Shown here: piece by piece, positions 10,329 to 20,811 of the stretch
How positions within the stretch are numbered: position 1 is the stretch's first letter
Layout of the letters: each line of letters starts with the position of its first letter
Translations under genes and position numbers: made by a program
Notes under the pieces: generated by a model
Told to the model about the DNA's origin: nothing
Seen by the model: the letters and a program-made list of their open reading frames with translations, nothing else
The model's database searches: none
Assembly (NCBI GenBank): GCA_032718475.1
Contig: JAUCBJ010006546.1
Location: forward strand, 1-27,578
Reading direction: 5' to 3'
Source of the DNA: Nemertoderma westbladi
Lineage: Eukaryota > Xenacoelomorpha > Nemertodermatida > Nemertodermatidae
DNA: 27,578 bases

Positions 10329-12338
10329 AGCTCTACTATAGGACTGGCAAGCCTATTTCCCCGATACCGCTAGCAGGGGCCATTGTACAGTTGAATATCT
10401 GTATGTGTACTGGCTGTCTATTGTTGATATTAATATGTAGGTTGATGTAGTGTAGGCCTACTGTACAACTGCTGTAATGCATATTTAGACCTGTACTGTA
10501 CTTGCAGAATTGTAGTGAATTTCCCACTCCAAATTATTAGTTTTTATGGATAAATTAATAATATTTGAGATTCTTCTTTACTCCTTAATTGCTATACTGG
10601 TACTGTAATAATGACGAATAAGTGTTGTGTGTTTGGTTTATTGCGTCCAGTCCCCCCCCCCCCCTATATGTTGGTTGTGACGGAAATTATAAAGGAAATC
10701 CGGTTTGCACTGTGAAGTTGCCTCCATCCGGAACCGAGCGTGGTAAATGGATTGCGGCGTTACCTAAGCGAGTTGGAGATGGCGGAGCACCTTTCATATA
10801 CGGGAATGATGCAGTTATCTGCATTCAGCATTGGCTGAATTTTCCCGTTGCCGTTCCACATAAGAAAGTTCCCGGTGGATCGTTGCAGCCATCCATCGTC
10901 CCGTTCCACTTCCCAGGCATTCCTCTCTCCTGTATCCCAACTCATCCCATCCCCGAACACCAAACTCCTCCCATTGAAGAGTGACAGTTGACCCTACTGA
11001 ATCAGATCGATTCAATTTCTGGTTTTCCAGAATTATCCGAGAAACTGGATCGAAAATTAACTGCTGAACTGAGGTACCCACATATGGAACTGATATGGAG
11101 ATCTTTGTAAAGAGAAGGATTAGCCACATTCTTATCTTTGTGTTCCATATGGATGATAATTATATGGGTAAGATAGAGGTCTTCCTTAAACAACATTTTC
11201 TTTCCAATATGTATGTCCGCCCTGAGACCCATTTAGGGAACCACCTCTCTCTCCCAACTCCCAACTGTTCAGGTGGTCTCAGTTGACTGAAATTGTTGCT
11301 ATTGTCAAGCGGGGCGACAAGGATATATCTGCGCTCCTAAATAAGACACAGGAGTTTATGGACATAGCGATTGCACTCGACAACGTCAAACAGCAAACGT
11401 GTTACGTATTGTACCAGAACTTGAGAACGTGCAAGCGGACAGTACTTTTATTCGAACTCTGTCACGTGGTGGTTTAAAACTGCTCTGCCAAGAGTTGGTG
11501 TGGTGGACATTGGCTTCAACAGTCTTCATTGACCTTGTGCCGCATTTCACAATTCGCTCTCTAAAGCAACTTGTTGAAATCATCAATCTCATTTCCAGCT
11601 ACTATTATATTATCCCACGACCACCAATAGCCGCATGTCGTGTTCTAGCTAACACGATTATAAACGGCCTGCAGAAGAGAACCACGGATTCACATTAAAC
11701 TGAGAACAGACTCCGTACTGGGGATCATACCTAACTGGCTCGAATTACAGGAACATTAACATTTCTAGGACTATTTTATAGTAGGATAATTTCTGCACCT
11801 TTAGAGACTGTTATATTTCAATTTTTATCACATTCATACTGGTCCCACATATTACTTTTCAAATAAATATGTTAATTATACCATATCAAAGAAACATACA
11901 ATAACTTGTAGACATAAGGTGATCAAAAGTAAACAAAGTGCTCTTTTTATACGTTGATGTACTCGATTACCATAGCAACAAACTGTTATTTTGGTTGTCA
12001 ATGATTCATTGGTGATAGAGCTTGTTTCAGGCGCCCATAGGGGTAATTTTTCAGTTTGTGTCATAATTATTAACGTAAAATTAGAAATTGAAATTAAACA
12101 ATGTAAATTCATAAGTGATACTCAAATTGTTGCTTCACTCATTAATATTAAAATTCAAGGTCTTAAAATCAATAATGGATAAAAATAAATAATATATTCG
12201 TTTTCACTGTAAAATTTTACTCTAGATAGATCCTGAACCGCGGTGTAATGGTCATATATCGACTGTTTATGAAGTATAACGCAATGGCCCCCGAAAGCGG
12301 TATTAGGGAAAAATGCTTGCCAGTCCTGTAGTAGAGCT
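10329..12338. mobile_element. THAP-domain DNA transposon remnant with ~57-bp terminal inverted repeats
   Basis: Bases 10329-10385 (AGCTCTACTATAGGACTGGC ... GGGGCCATTG) match the reverse complement of 12282-12338 (AGCTCTACTACAGGACTGGC ... GGGGCCATTG) over nearly the whole 57 bp, with a few changes. The pair encloses a THAP-domain coding remnant, which fits a P-element-like or other THAP-carrying transposon of about 2.0 kb. I see no clean target-site duplication next to these ends, so the exact termini and superfamily are not settled. The section from 11700 to 12281 has no recognised coding sequence. Confidence 0.65.
10611..11698 (+). pseudogene. THAP-domain transposon protein, frameshifted
   Basis: THAP domains are C2CH zinc-binding DNA-binding modules found in P-element transposases and host regulators. 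The ATG at 10611 opens MTNKCCVFG. The frame changes across a poly-C run (10651-10663) and resumes as GCDGNYKGNP. Then follow VKLPPSGTERGKWIAALPKR, with the conserved Pro and Trp, and AVICIQHW, the C-x2-H half of the zinc site. A Pro-rich linker ends in a stop at 10984. Degraded coding continues in changing frames: SISGFPELSEKLDRKL, LTEIVAIVKRGDKDISALLN, then NVQADSTFIRTLSRGGLKLL and CQELVWWTLASTVFIDL (to 11698). The central catalytic part expected of a complete transposase is not visible, so this is a dead, probably internally deleted copy. THAP recognition is good; transposase subtype is uncertain. Confidence 0.7.
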
Positions 12339-12589
12339 TTCCTTGATCATTCCTGATCGTCAAGGACAAACCCACAGTATAATACTATGGATTTATTCAA
12401 AGGCACAGGTGTAAAAATCACCATTGGTCACTGGTGCTTGGTTTCTTTATTGTTTCCAAGGAGACTATCAAGAGATTGTAGAAGTTCGGGTATTATTTTT
12501 GACGGGGCTACTAACTTAGGATGAATTCGCTCCCAACGCCTCACAACCAGCCTATAATTAAATCATTGTAGATTTACAACAAATTAACA

Positions 12590-13155
12590 AGTCCTGGTTT
12601 TGTGGAATTATCAGCTGAATTTGCAACAAACAAGTTGATATCTGCAAACACAGGCAGGTATAGGTACCCCCCATCCTTTGAATACATAAGGGAAAGGCAT
12701 ATGGGCAGCATTGATTGGGCTTTCCAGGATTTGGATGTCACACAGAACACGGTCAAAACTTGAGGTCTGATTATTTAGAGCAGCAGTGTGTACTCCTTTA
12801 TGGGAGTCAATGCTGGGCTCTAACTGTTGAGATGTCACATACACAAGAAATCTACATGTCTTGATGTCACATTCACAAGACTTCTACGTCGGGTTCACTG
12901 TGTCAAGTACAACGCACATTACATTCGAGAAGTCTCATTGGTTGACACTTGTCCAAAGCTGCCTTTGCTTTGAAGGACATTGCTTTATCTGCGAGGACTA
13001 GCCTGTGCATAATCTTGTGCTTTGGCAGCCACATCGAGAAAATAAGCATGGTGGACAGCCCATGACTTTCCTGAGTTGCCTCTTATAGGACACTGGCCTT
13101 GGAGATGCGGATAATCTTGCGAAGGTCTTGTTAAAGTTGTGGCAGTGCAATTTGT
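12590..13155 (+). pseudogene. LINE 3'-end fragment D
   Basis: The plus-strand reading at about 12785-12835 is LLYGSQCWALTVEMSHTQEI, the LINE 'LLYGSE.W.LT' motif. Next come LDVTFTRLLRRVHCVKYNAH and YIREVSLVDTCPKLPLL. After a frameshift follow NLVLWQPHRENKHGGQPMTF, a stop, and DTGLGDADNLAKVLLKLWQC (to about 13145). This is the same C-terminal order as fragment A, and its nucleotides match fragment B in inverted orientation. Several stops and frameshifts; non-functional. Confidence 0.78.
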
Positions 13156-13161
13156 TGAAAA

Positions 13162-13340
13162 GCCGGCATATCATTCTTAATGCATGCTGCATTGGGGTAT
13201 GTCATTTGGGTGGTGGTGGTGGCAAACATATTTTTGTTAAGCCAGCATATCATCTTAATGTGCAGCTTAAATGCACCAGGCTGATTATAATAGTAGTAGT
13301 ATCAAGACCTATATATATATATATAGGTTATATAGGTTAT
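13162..13340. repeat. Short direct repeat and TA microsatellite
   Basis: AGCCGGCATATCATTCTTAA (13160s) is echoed about 76 bp later as AGCCAGCATATCATCTTAAT (13240s), an imperfect direct repeat of about 28 bp. It is followed by (TA)n in CCTATATATATATATATAGG (13308-13327) and GGTTATATAGGTTATAG. It may be the 3' untranslated tail of LINE fragment D. Confidence 0.5.
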
Positions 13341-13559
13341 AGTAGGTCATGGTAGTATCCCCCTGGAGAAGCTTATGACCCAGTATGTGTGGGTGGCCTA
13401 GCTCTCTTTCAACCACCTGACTATAACATTTGTTATTGTTATGATAATTTGAAGAAATAGAATGAGCCTCTTCCAGCTTTAATTGCTTCAAGCAATTCTC
13501 TGTAGGAAATTCAGAAGGTCCTACTAAAGGAGTTTGATTTAGAAGCAAAGATCAGACTG

Positions 13560-14150
13560 CAGGAGAAATGCACCTCAGTTGTCGCTCTTCTTGATGAGAA
13601 TGTATAATATCACCAATCTTTAGCAAATGAGAAAGGCACTTCAGAGTGGGTTACTGCCATACATAATGAGAAACATGGAATGTTCCTACAACAAACTGCC
13701 TTCCAGGATAAGGTACGTTTTAGGTTTGGTTGGACAACTCTATAGTTGCCTGCCACATGCATCTGTTTGTGGTACATCATTTCATTGTTATACACTGTCT
13801 CTATTACCCCAATGCTGGATACCCCAGCATACTTAGTAATGGCAACTGTGACCTTCTCTCAGAACTGCTCTCTAAGTGTTCAGATTAAGCTGCACCATCA
13901 GCAAATGAACAATGATAAATTTCGTCTACAAAGCACCCCCAGACAGGATGATGCCTGATGTTGTGGTGCATGGGGTGTGGTGAGGGCAATTCGATCAGAT
14001 TCTTATAGATGTGAAATCATCTTTACATGATTCTAAACCCTGATCAATAACTGCAAATATGAGGAACCTATATATTCCTTAGGAATGCAGGTTCTGCCCA
14101 TTCTTTGTTGCCACTACTGGTAGTATGAGACATGAGTAATGAGTAGTGCT
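13560..14150 (+). pseudogene. Retroelement polyprotein C-terminal fragment with CxC..H..C-like knuckle
   Basis: In shifting plus-strand frames I read LANEKGTSEWVTAIHNEKHG and MFLQQTAFQDKVRFRFGW (13620-13730), LPHASVCGTSFHCYTLS, NAGYPSILSNGNCDLLSELL (13812-13870) and HGVW.GQFDQILIDVKSSLH (13967-14030). Their order matches a protein region common in aquatic invertebrate genomes: 'EKGASSWL..LP...HGF.L.K.AF.DAL.LRYGW...CVCG..FS..HALSC..GGFPSIRHNEIRDL..ELL', then 'GFWG..FE..FFDVRVFNP'. I recall it as the tail of retroelement reverse-transcriptase proteins, but I am not sure of the clade. Frameshifts and stops make it a dead copy. Confidence 0.55.
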
Positions 14151-14927
14151 CATGCCCTCATAAAGTCTTCTACCTTTTTTTAGATAGGGGCAGGGTGGGC
14201 TGTACTCATCCACTGTGTCATTGGTCCAAATCAAGATAAACTTGGCTCTGGTGCACTCCCTGGTGTGTCTCCAGTGTTATCGCAGTCAAAAACGCAAAAA
14301 ATCCTGGTCAGACTATTGCAGAGACTGGGGTTGTCTGTGCAGTGGTGGATTTAATAATTAACAAATTTCTACAAATATGGAAAAATTTGTAAAGTAGTTA
14401 GTGGATGCATGTTATATTACAATCAACATAATCAAATTGTTTAATTTCAACTATTTTTCTGTTGTTCTGTTTACCTGAAGAAATCGTTGAAGCAAGGCAG
14501 AAAGCTCGCCAGTAAACAACTTTTTGTTTATGGGAAGTTGACCTTAAAGTTTTACAACATAATAAATATATTTTGGTACTTTAGGGTAAGTTATAACATA
14601 TGTAACAAGAGGACCCAACACCCTTTGGATATTTTCTTAAATAAAATAGGTGGCAAAATTTTTCAAAAGAATCAGAGACTGCGCTATTAGCATATAGCAT
14701 AGCAGTGAATAAATCTTATGTTGATTCCTAATGAACTTGATTTCTAATGAATTCTTGAATTCTAATGAAAATGACTTCTCATGCTACAATGTTGAGATAT
14801 GATACCCCCAACTGATACAAACTACATAGTTGGCTATAAACTAATGCATGCCGTATTGTAAGTTATAGTTGCCTATAAATATCACTGTTATTGGTAATTG
14901 AAATTGATATAACACTGTTCATTTGAT
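14151..14927. other. Non-coding stretch, no gene seen
   Basis: AT-rich; a short plus-strand frame at 14487-14690 is unrecognised. No repeat or RNA gene supported. Confidence 0.45.
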
Positions 14928-15135
14928 TCATACACTAGTATGATCCAGCTGCTGTTCGTTCGTTGGTGTTGGCAAATTAACCAATTTACATATATCTCCA
15001 TCAATGGGAGCCATCATCCTTGATCTCTGGGAATTCATAATCACATTAAAGAACACCTCACTTTCATTACTTATAATGTCCACAACAGTTTGTATCCACC
15101 ATTTGTTTTCATATACCACAGCAACATATTCATCA
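14928..15135 (-). pseudogene. Possible transposon-protein domain fragment (YVAVVYENKWW)
   Basis: The minus strand reads DEYVAVVYENKWWIQTVVDI, ISNESEVFFNVIMNSQRSRM and DICKLVNLPTPTNEQQLDH before a stop at 14928. It resembles a small domain seen in many invertebrate transposon-associated proteins, of the form 'V..Y..V.Y...WW.G.V...D......V.FM.......F.WP...D.C.V'. The frame to its right runs into a TAT/AAT microsatellite (15136-15190), which is not part of the domain. An unrecognised minus frame at 15657-15382 lies upstream and might belong to the same element. Recognition is by eye and tentative. Confidence 0.4.
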
Positions 15136-15381
15136 TAGCATAATATAATATAATAATATAAATAATAATAATAACAATAAATATAAATAATATAATCAAA
15201 CATAATATCTAACATATTTATTTGACTTCTCTCAGCAGCCTCCAATGTTGGATCTGTTGGGCAATGCTAATGTACTTCATTGGTTGATTGAGTAGGAAAA
15301 TCCTTCCAAAACAGTGCACTGTCTAGCTGTAATCTATGGTGGAACGATTTCATGGGGATGGATTTGTAACAGTGTTCTTTT

Positions 15382-15657
15382 TCACCCCCCTTTATGTGGT
15401 TGAATGGTCTTCAAAGATGACTTTATAACAGCATTCTTTCTAACTACCAGTTGAGGTGACAGTTGAGGTGGAATGTGTTTCTTGACAGCCATTGCATTGA
15501 ATGGTACAATGGTGAATGGTGCAGTTGCCTTGACGACTGCTTTGAGGTTATTTTCTGTTTTCATGCCTAGGCGAACTAAAGCATCATTGAGGGCTGTTGG
15601 AAATTGTGGTTTAGGAATCCAACTTGCCTTTGCGTTATGTTTCTTATTGTCACTCAT
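15382..15657 (-). CDS. Unrecognised 91-codon open frame
   Basis: It starts MSDNKKHNAKASWIPKPQFP and ends KTIQPHKGG. It is basic, with no membrane segment and no motif that I can assign. An overlapping plus-strand frame (15473-15784) of similar length is hydrophobic, so the two cannot both be coding. The composition is slightly less AT-rich than the surroundings, which is the only reason to list it. It may be part of the same decayed element as 14928-15135. No intron signals or homology were seen. Confidence 0.2.
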   Translation of the reverse strand: MSDNKKHNAKASWIPKPQFPTALNDALVRLGMKTENNLKAVVKATAPFTIVPFNAMAVKKHIPPQLSPQLVVRKNAVIKSSLKTIQPHKGG

Positions 15658-15659
15658 GA

Positions 15660-17400
15660 CATTAAGGGCTAGCCTCTACTCTAGGTGTGTTGAATTTATT
15701 GGGAAGCATCAAAGTGTAATGCACAATTCAATGGCATTCAATGCCACTATAGATGCGAATGGATATAGACAAACTACCCCATAATAGAAAGTCTCTCAAC
15801 CAAGAAAGGAACAAATCTCCATCAATCTAGCAACTTTTAGTACCAGTGTAGGATGCCCCACTACTGGGCCTTTGTCATGATGACTTCTATGACTTTGTTC
15901 CTCTCAGTATGTTGTAATGCTGTTGCATCACCATCATTGGTCATTCTGACTTTTCAGAAAATCTTTTAACTTCCCAAACTACTTTCGCTAAACCATATCG
16001 ACTATATTATGTTCTATTAGCCCATCTGTGTATTAGATGGGCACGTTTATTTACAAGGATTTTAATAATTAACATAACAAAATTACTTACTTTACCTCTT
16101 AATAAACAAACAACACTAAAATTTTGAACTGGGCAATTATCTCTGTAAATCCAAGAAGTGAGTGATTCAGTTGCAATATCTATTTAATTCCATATCATTT
16201 ACCCATGGATTTGGAACAGAACTATCAGTTCACATTATGTTATAAAAAAAGAAGACAATTTTGGCATCAGGGTACAGTTTATCATTTATATCATGAAATG
16301 AAGTGTAATTATCGGAAAGGCATTTCAACTCATTTTAACAATCCAAATTAATTCATCCATTCTATAATATGTGTATTTAATCAGAGTTAGTTTTTTTTAT
16401 ATTAACTATTAATTAATATAGCGCGGATAAATTATTTATTCAGATGAGCGAAATACTACGTTTGGTGGTTTCATTGTGGTAGATGTTCCCATTAATTTAG
16501 ATACTGCAAAGAATAAATCACATCAGACTGGATGCGGTTGCACAATGGGTAGTTAAGGCCTACTACTCTACTCGTAATTCGCACCTGCTTAACTAAAAAT
16601 AGTAAGAATGGTTATTAGAAAAAAGATATTTACCACTGTAGCCGGATATAACAATTAATACGGAGAACAGGGTGTAACACCTGGTAAAAAGTAAAATAAT
16701 GATGAATATAGGAAATCAGCATGCAGTTCAGCAATATACTTGTTTTATTGACCAGCAGCCCCAAGTGAATCAGTCCCACCTAAAATACCCCCTCCCCTAT
16801 AGACTTGCAGTATAACAATACTGTAGTAGGCCTACCATATACCGTACAACCACATGACGTGTGGCTATTCTACACAATTACTTTTATTTATTATTTATTA
16901 CTTATAGCTTATTATATTACTTCGATTTTTTTTAGTGTTATTTGATCAGGCCCAAGATAAAGTTTAAGTTTTTTTATTATCGAAATTTCCACAGATAACA
17001 CAAACAAACTACAGTGTAAGTTGTAATCGAAAATTAATATTGCATATATTATTTAGATTAAGTTTTTCTAGGGATGAATTAAATTTATGCTGATCTTGGT
17101 AGAAGAGTTATCTTAACTTTCACGGAAATATTTGGGGTTTATGAATTGGACAAAAAAATAGCGAAAAATCCAGTAAATGGATGTAGGACAATTGTCCTGC
17201 TTCCACAGTACATGTAGGAGTATAGTTAGGCCTACTATATGGTGAGATTAGATCGAATTAAGTAAAAAAAATATTTTTTTATCGAAAATACCTTTATGCT
17301 TAATATTTCTCAAGGCAACAGGTTTGGATTCAAACTAACGGTAAACGGTCCTTGATATTCTAATGACATTTGGCCTCCTGCTCCTATCATACGTTTTGGG
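15660..17400. other. Non-coding stretch, no gene seen
   Basis: AT-rich DNA with many stops in all frames. Contains GTAGGCCTAC at 16826-16835 and a TTAATTAATATA-type AT block near 16400. No gene or named repeat supported. Confidence 0.55.
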
Positions 17401-17404
17401 GGGA

Positions 17405-17440
17405 TATAAAAAGCACCAGGGCCAGCACGTATGTCCCAGT
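17405..17440 (+). promoter_or_regulatory. TATA box with initiator-like CCAGTCT
   Basis: TATAAAAAG at 17405-17413 is followed 33 bp downstream (from its first T) by CCAGTCT, with A at 17438. This is the spacing of a TATA/initiator core promoter. No reading frame follows it, so it may be chance or belong to an unnamed repeat that ends with the tail at 17545-17580. Confidence 0.25.
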
Positions 17441-17544
17441 CTCACCTTGCTGTTTACTTTTAATTTACTTTTACTTTACTTTTTTGTAGTCGAGTTATAT
17501 ATTCTTAGTGCCTTGCTTGATGTACTGTACTGAAACTTTAACAT

Positions 17545-17580
17545 TGTGAAGGCGCTATATAAATAATGATAACAATAAAC
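17545..17580 (+). mobile_element. LINE2-like / SINE 3' tail
   Basis: AAGGCGCTATATAAATAATG at about 17551-17570, with AT-rich repeats after it, matches the well-known 3' end of L2-clade LINEs and the SINEs that borrow it (GCGCTATATAAAT plus a short tandem tail). No coding part is present upstream, so this is a tail fragment or SINE end. Confidence 0.5.
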
Positions 17581-18770
17581 GGGAGTTAGGATTATTGTAG
17601 AAAATCCAATTTAATTGAAAATCAACAGTTTAATAATCAACAGTCAGATGTATAGGCCTACGGGCTTACCGGTTCATGATGGTGTAGGCGTAGGTTTAGG
17701 TGTAGGCAACGTTGACCACATATTAAACAATGAATAAACATACATCAAAACATGTTGAAAAACGCAATTCTGTATTAAATATACTTTATATACTTATTAC
17801 TGTAGTTTAAACAAGAGAAGTGCACCGCCACACAATTTAACGTTTACACAATATTTCTTCTAGAATAAGTAGCATTGGGTAGACATTCAAGGGGAGTTTG
17901 CATTCCCCATTTTGGGAACTTCCCCATTTGATAGACAATATCATATATTGTACTAATAATCACTGTTATTTATTGTAATTCAATTTTGAATAATGCTTTA
18001 CATACTGTGCCTCTGATCGATTACATCACGCAAGATTTACTGTCAATTGATTGAGGTTGGCAAACACAGGGCACATATTGGGAATGCAACACCGGGGTGT
18101 AGTATATCCCTGATAAAGATTCAGAACAAAGGGCTGCTGAGAAATACAAATCTAAATCAAATAGCCATTAGTAATTGATACTAACCTATAGATCACTCAG
18201 ATGTGTAAGGTTGAGCATGAGCAGGTGAAAATGTAATGGTAAGATAGGAATGATTTTATTCTAATGATGCGAAAATATACATGTTAAGCGCGCACGCTAT
18301 GTAATTAACAATTAACTTTAAGCTCTATCTAAATGTGCCGGCTTATTTTTTATATTGAAATTACCATTATTTAAAATATATTCATTTCAAGAATTACTTG
18401 TAATAAAACAATTATAAATTTGTTTAGAGTCCATACATTTTGTATGCAAAATATTTTTAATCAAATTATCTTTCTTTCGAATGAGCTTAATGAATTAGAT
18501 AACATGTGCGACCCGGTACTTCGCTGCAATCCTGATTTCAACCCAGACGTTTTGTAAATATTTGGCGATTAGCTTATTTTATGAAGCATCTCCAAGAGAT
18601 CAGGTTTGTGTTTGTAATATCCAGGTGGTTTACAAGGCTTTATGGACATACTATAGATATGCTTGAGTAGGATTGTACGATTTCAGCTTGGAAACATCAG
18701 TTTGATAAAAAAATTATCCAAACGTGAAATCCAACTTAATCCTCGGAATTGCATCTGGCGAATACAACAA

Positions 18771-18896
18771 AAATTAATGATGAAGTTTACCTTGAGAATG
18801 TAGAATAGGTGAGGATACTCGGAAGCCAACCAAAATAAATGATGAATTTTACCTTGAGAATTTATAATAAGAGAGGATGCTTTAGAAACGGGGAAG
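18771..18896. repeat. 63-bp tandem duplication
   Basis: Two diverged copies, 18771-18833 and 18834-18896. Shared words include AATGATGAA, TTTACCTTGAGAAT and GAGGATNCT. The spacing between matching words is 63 bp. No function suggested. Confidence 0.8.
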
Positions 18897-19186
18897 GGCG
18901 ATTCCAATAAAATCGCTAGAGCCAAGGGATTAGATTAGCATTGAGGGGATAGAATACAATTACACAATAATACAAATTCTACGAAAGCAGCTAAGTATGT
19001 TAATATCTAAATTTTGTCTCTACTCAGTCATATTTATAGCATTATACACCCTATTAACTTTAAAACCATACAAAATATCTTCTGGTCAAAATACCTAAAA
19101 ATTATATAAAAATATTCTTGCAGTGCTTCTTAAATCAAGCTTGCAGGTTAGCACTGTTGCAAGTTCAAGCATGTAAAAGACGTACC

Positions 19187-19540
19187 TGTTAGAATAGCTT
19201 GCAACCGTTTGGCGGGAGATTCAAATCGAGGAAAAGAGTTATTATTATTAATTGATTATTTATGTTGCGCTGTGTTATTCTGCAGTCAACTGGTCTGACT
19301 GTATGGATTGCTGGACTTGTTACTGGATTCGACACTCGTGATCTGTTGGGGCGACCCCTTCCACTTTCGGTGATGGTGGTGTTTGGTGATTTGTCTGTGG
19401 TGGCCTACAGTTTAGTCTACACTACACTATTGTCTATTAGTGTATTACTAATATAACTGCTACAGTATTTCTGTATATACAATAAATATATGTTCTATGT
19501 TTCAAACTCATTTATTATTTGATGCGACATGAATTTAACA
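19187..19540 (+). repeat. Copia 5' LTR (354 bp)
   Basis: Starts TGTTAGAATAGCTTGCAACC and ends GACATGAATTTAACA, so the LTR has TGTTA...TAACA ends. AATAAA at 19481-19486 can serve as polyadenylation signal. It is 171 bp longer than the 3' LTR because of a central segment (about 19300-19460) absent from the other copy. Confidence 0.93.
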
Positions 19541-19552
19541 TGGTAGCAGAGC
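19541..19552 (+). promoter_or_regulatory. Primer binding site, tRNA-iMet type
   Basis: TGGTAGCAGAG directly follows the 5' LTR. It is complementary to the 3' end (...CTCTGCTACCA) of animal initiator methionine tRNA, the usual primer for copia-type minus-strand DNA synthesis. Confidence 0.8.
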
Positions 19553-19709
19553 AGGTTATCAAAGAACCGTTATAAATGTGGCCTATCTACCGATAGTGAT
19601 ACTGACCAACAGCATAGGCCTAACAACTATCCTATATTGTATATTTACCGAATTGCCTACATATTGGGCCTACCTACACCTACCCTACATATATAATTGT
19701 ACTGTTAAA

Positions 19710-20300
19710 ATGGATGAAACTTTGGCTATAGGCTGTATCTGGAGGATCAGGAGCCTGGGGGAGACCAAAGTAGCAGCAATGCCTATGTTTATGCATCATC
19801 TTATAAGAAACCTCCAGAATTTGATGCATCAGTTAACAATTATGAATTTTGGCGCAAAGAAATAGATCTATGGTCACGATTATCCGATCTTGGAAAACGA
19901 AAGAAAGCATTGAATGAAAATATTGAAAATGAAAGCATTGAAAAGCATTGACAGAATTGGCTGTTGTATGACATCTAAAGGGTAAAGCCAAGAAGAGAGC
20001 GCTCGATATTACTTTAGATGATTTGGAATGTGATACAGGAATGGAAACACTGTTGGCAGTGCTCGATAAATTGTTTCTAGAAAAGAGGAATCAGCATTTG
20101 CAACTCTTATAAAGTTTAAGAATCTGAAAAAACCCAAATCGCAGTCAAAGTGAGAATATATTGGAGATATCTTAGTAATCACCGTTTGCCAGTTGCTCCA
20201 GGAAATAAAGTAGCAAATCCCTGTCATGGTTGTGGCTCCACAATGCACTGGAAAGACAATTGTCCAGACAATATAGGCCAAGTTGTACGATTTGTATTTC
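19710..20300 (+). pseudogene. Copia gag with CCHC zinc knuckle
   Basis: A possible start, AAAATGG at 19710, opens a frame that shifts within about 20 codons. The matching Gag frame then reads AYVYASSYKKPPEFDASVNN and YEFWRKEIDLWSRLSDLGKR to a stop at about 19951. A second frame continues GKAKKRALDITLDDLECDTG and METLLAVLDKLFLEKRNQHL before stops near 20110. A zinc knuckle, CHGCGSTMHWKDNC (20222-20263, spacing C-x2-C-x4-H-x4-C), binds the RNA genome in live elements. At least three frame changes make it non-coding today. Confidence 0.85.
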
Positions 20301-20379
20301 AGTATTTCATTTTGTAGATATATGCCCTGATAAAAACAAAGCCTCACGTTGTTATTACTGCGATTCAGTAATGTGTACA

Positions 20380-20810
20380 GAGAGTGAATGCCCACATAAG
20401 CTCAGTATGAAGCTGGATGATGATGTTTTCATTCAGACTTGCTATGTTATTGAACCATCAGCACCCTTCATAATTATTGACACTGGTTGTACTGTGAGTG
20501 GGGAGCAATGGTTTGATAGTTATATTGGATTTACAAAAACACTCATTTGAAATGGATAAAATGACCAGTAATACCATTTTCTGATTTGGTGGTGGAGAAA
20601 AAAAGGCAGCATTATTTAGTGTTGTTAATCCTATACAAATAGGAAACACTTCTTATAGCTATAGGATCCTCGTGGAGATCATTGAAAATCGTATAACTAT
20701 TAATGGTAATAGTCTTGGATTACAAACTCATGGAGGTCACTTAGTTATATTTCCGAAAAAAAAACAGTGACAGAAGAATCACTGTTCAGTAATGCCAAAA
20801 AACTTGATTA
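20380..20810 (+). pseudogene. Copia aspartic protease region
   Basis: The frame at 20340-20550 contains a Cys-rich segment CYYCDSVMCTESECPHK and then APFIIIDTGCTVSGEQW. IDTG is the D-[ST]-G catalytic signature of retroelement aspartic proteases, which cut the Gag-Pol polyprotein. The domain continues after a stop in another frame as FGGGEKKAALFSVVNPIQIG and RILVEIIENRITING, the C-terminal half of copia-type proteases. A stop (TGA) at about 20548 and a frameshift separate the halves. Confidence 0.8.
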
Positions 20811-20811
20811 C

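Noticed and set aside
10622-10984. Intact 120-codon THAP host gene
   Set aside because: The frame lacks the first zinc cysteines in register and stops in the middle of continuing homology; terminal inverted repeats flank it.
15473-15784. 103-codon plus-strand hydrophobic frame
   Set aside because: Overlaps a minus-strand frame of similar size; no signal peptide logic, family match or splice context.
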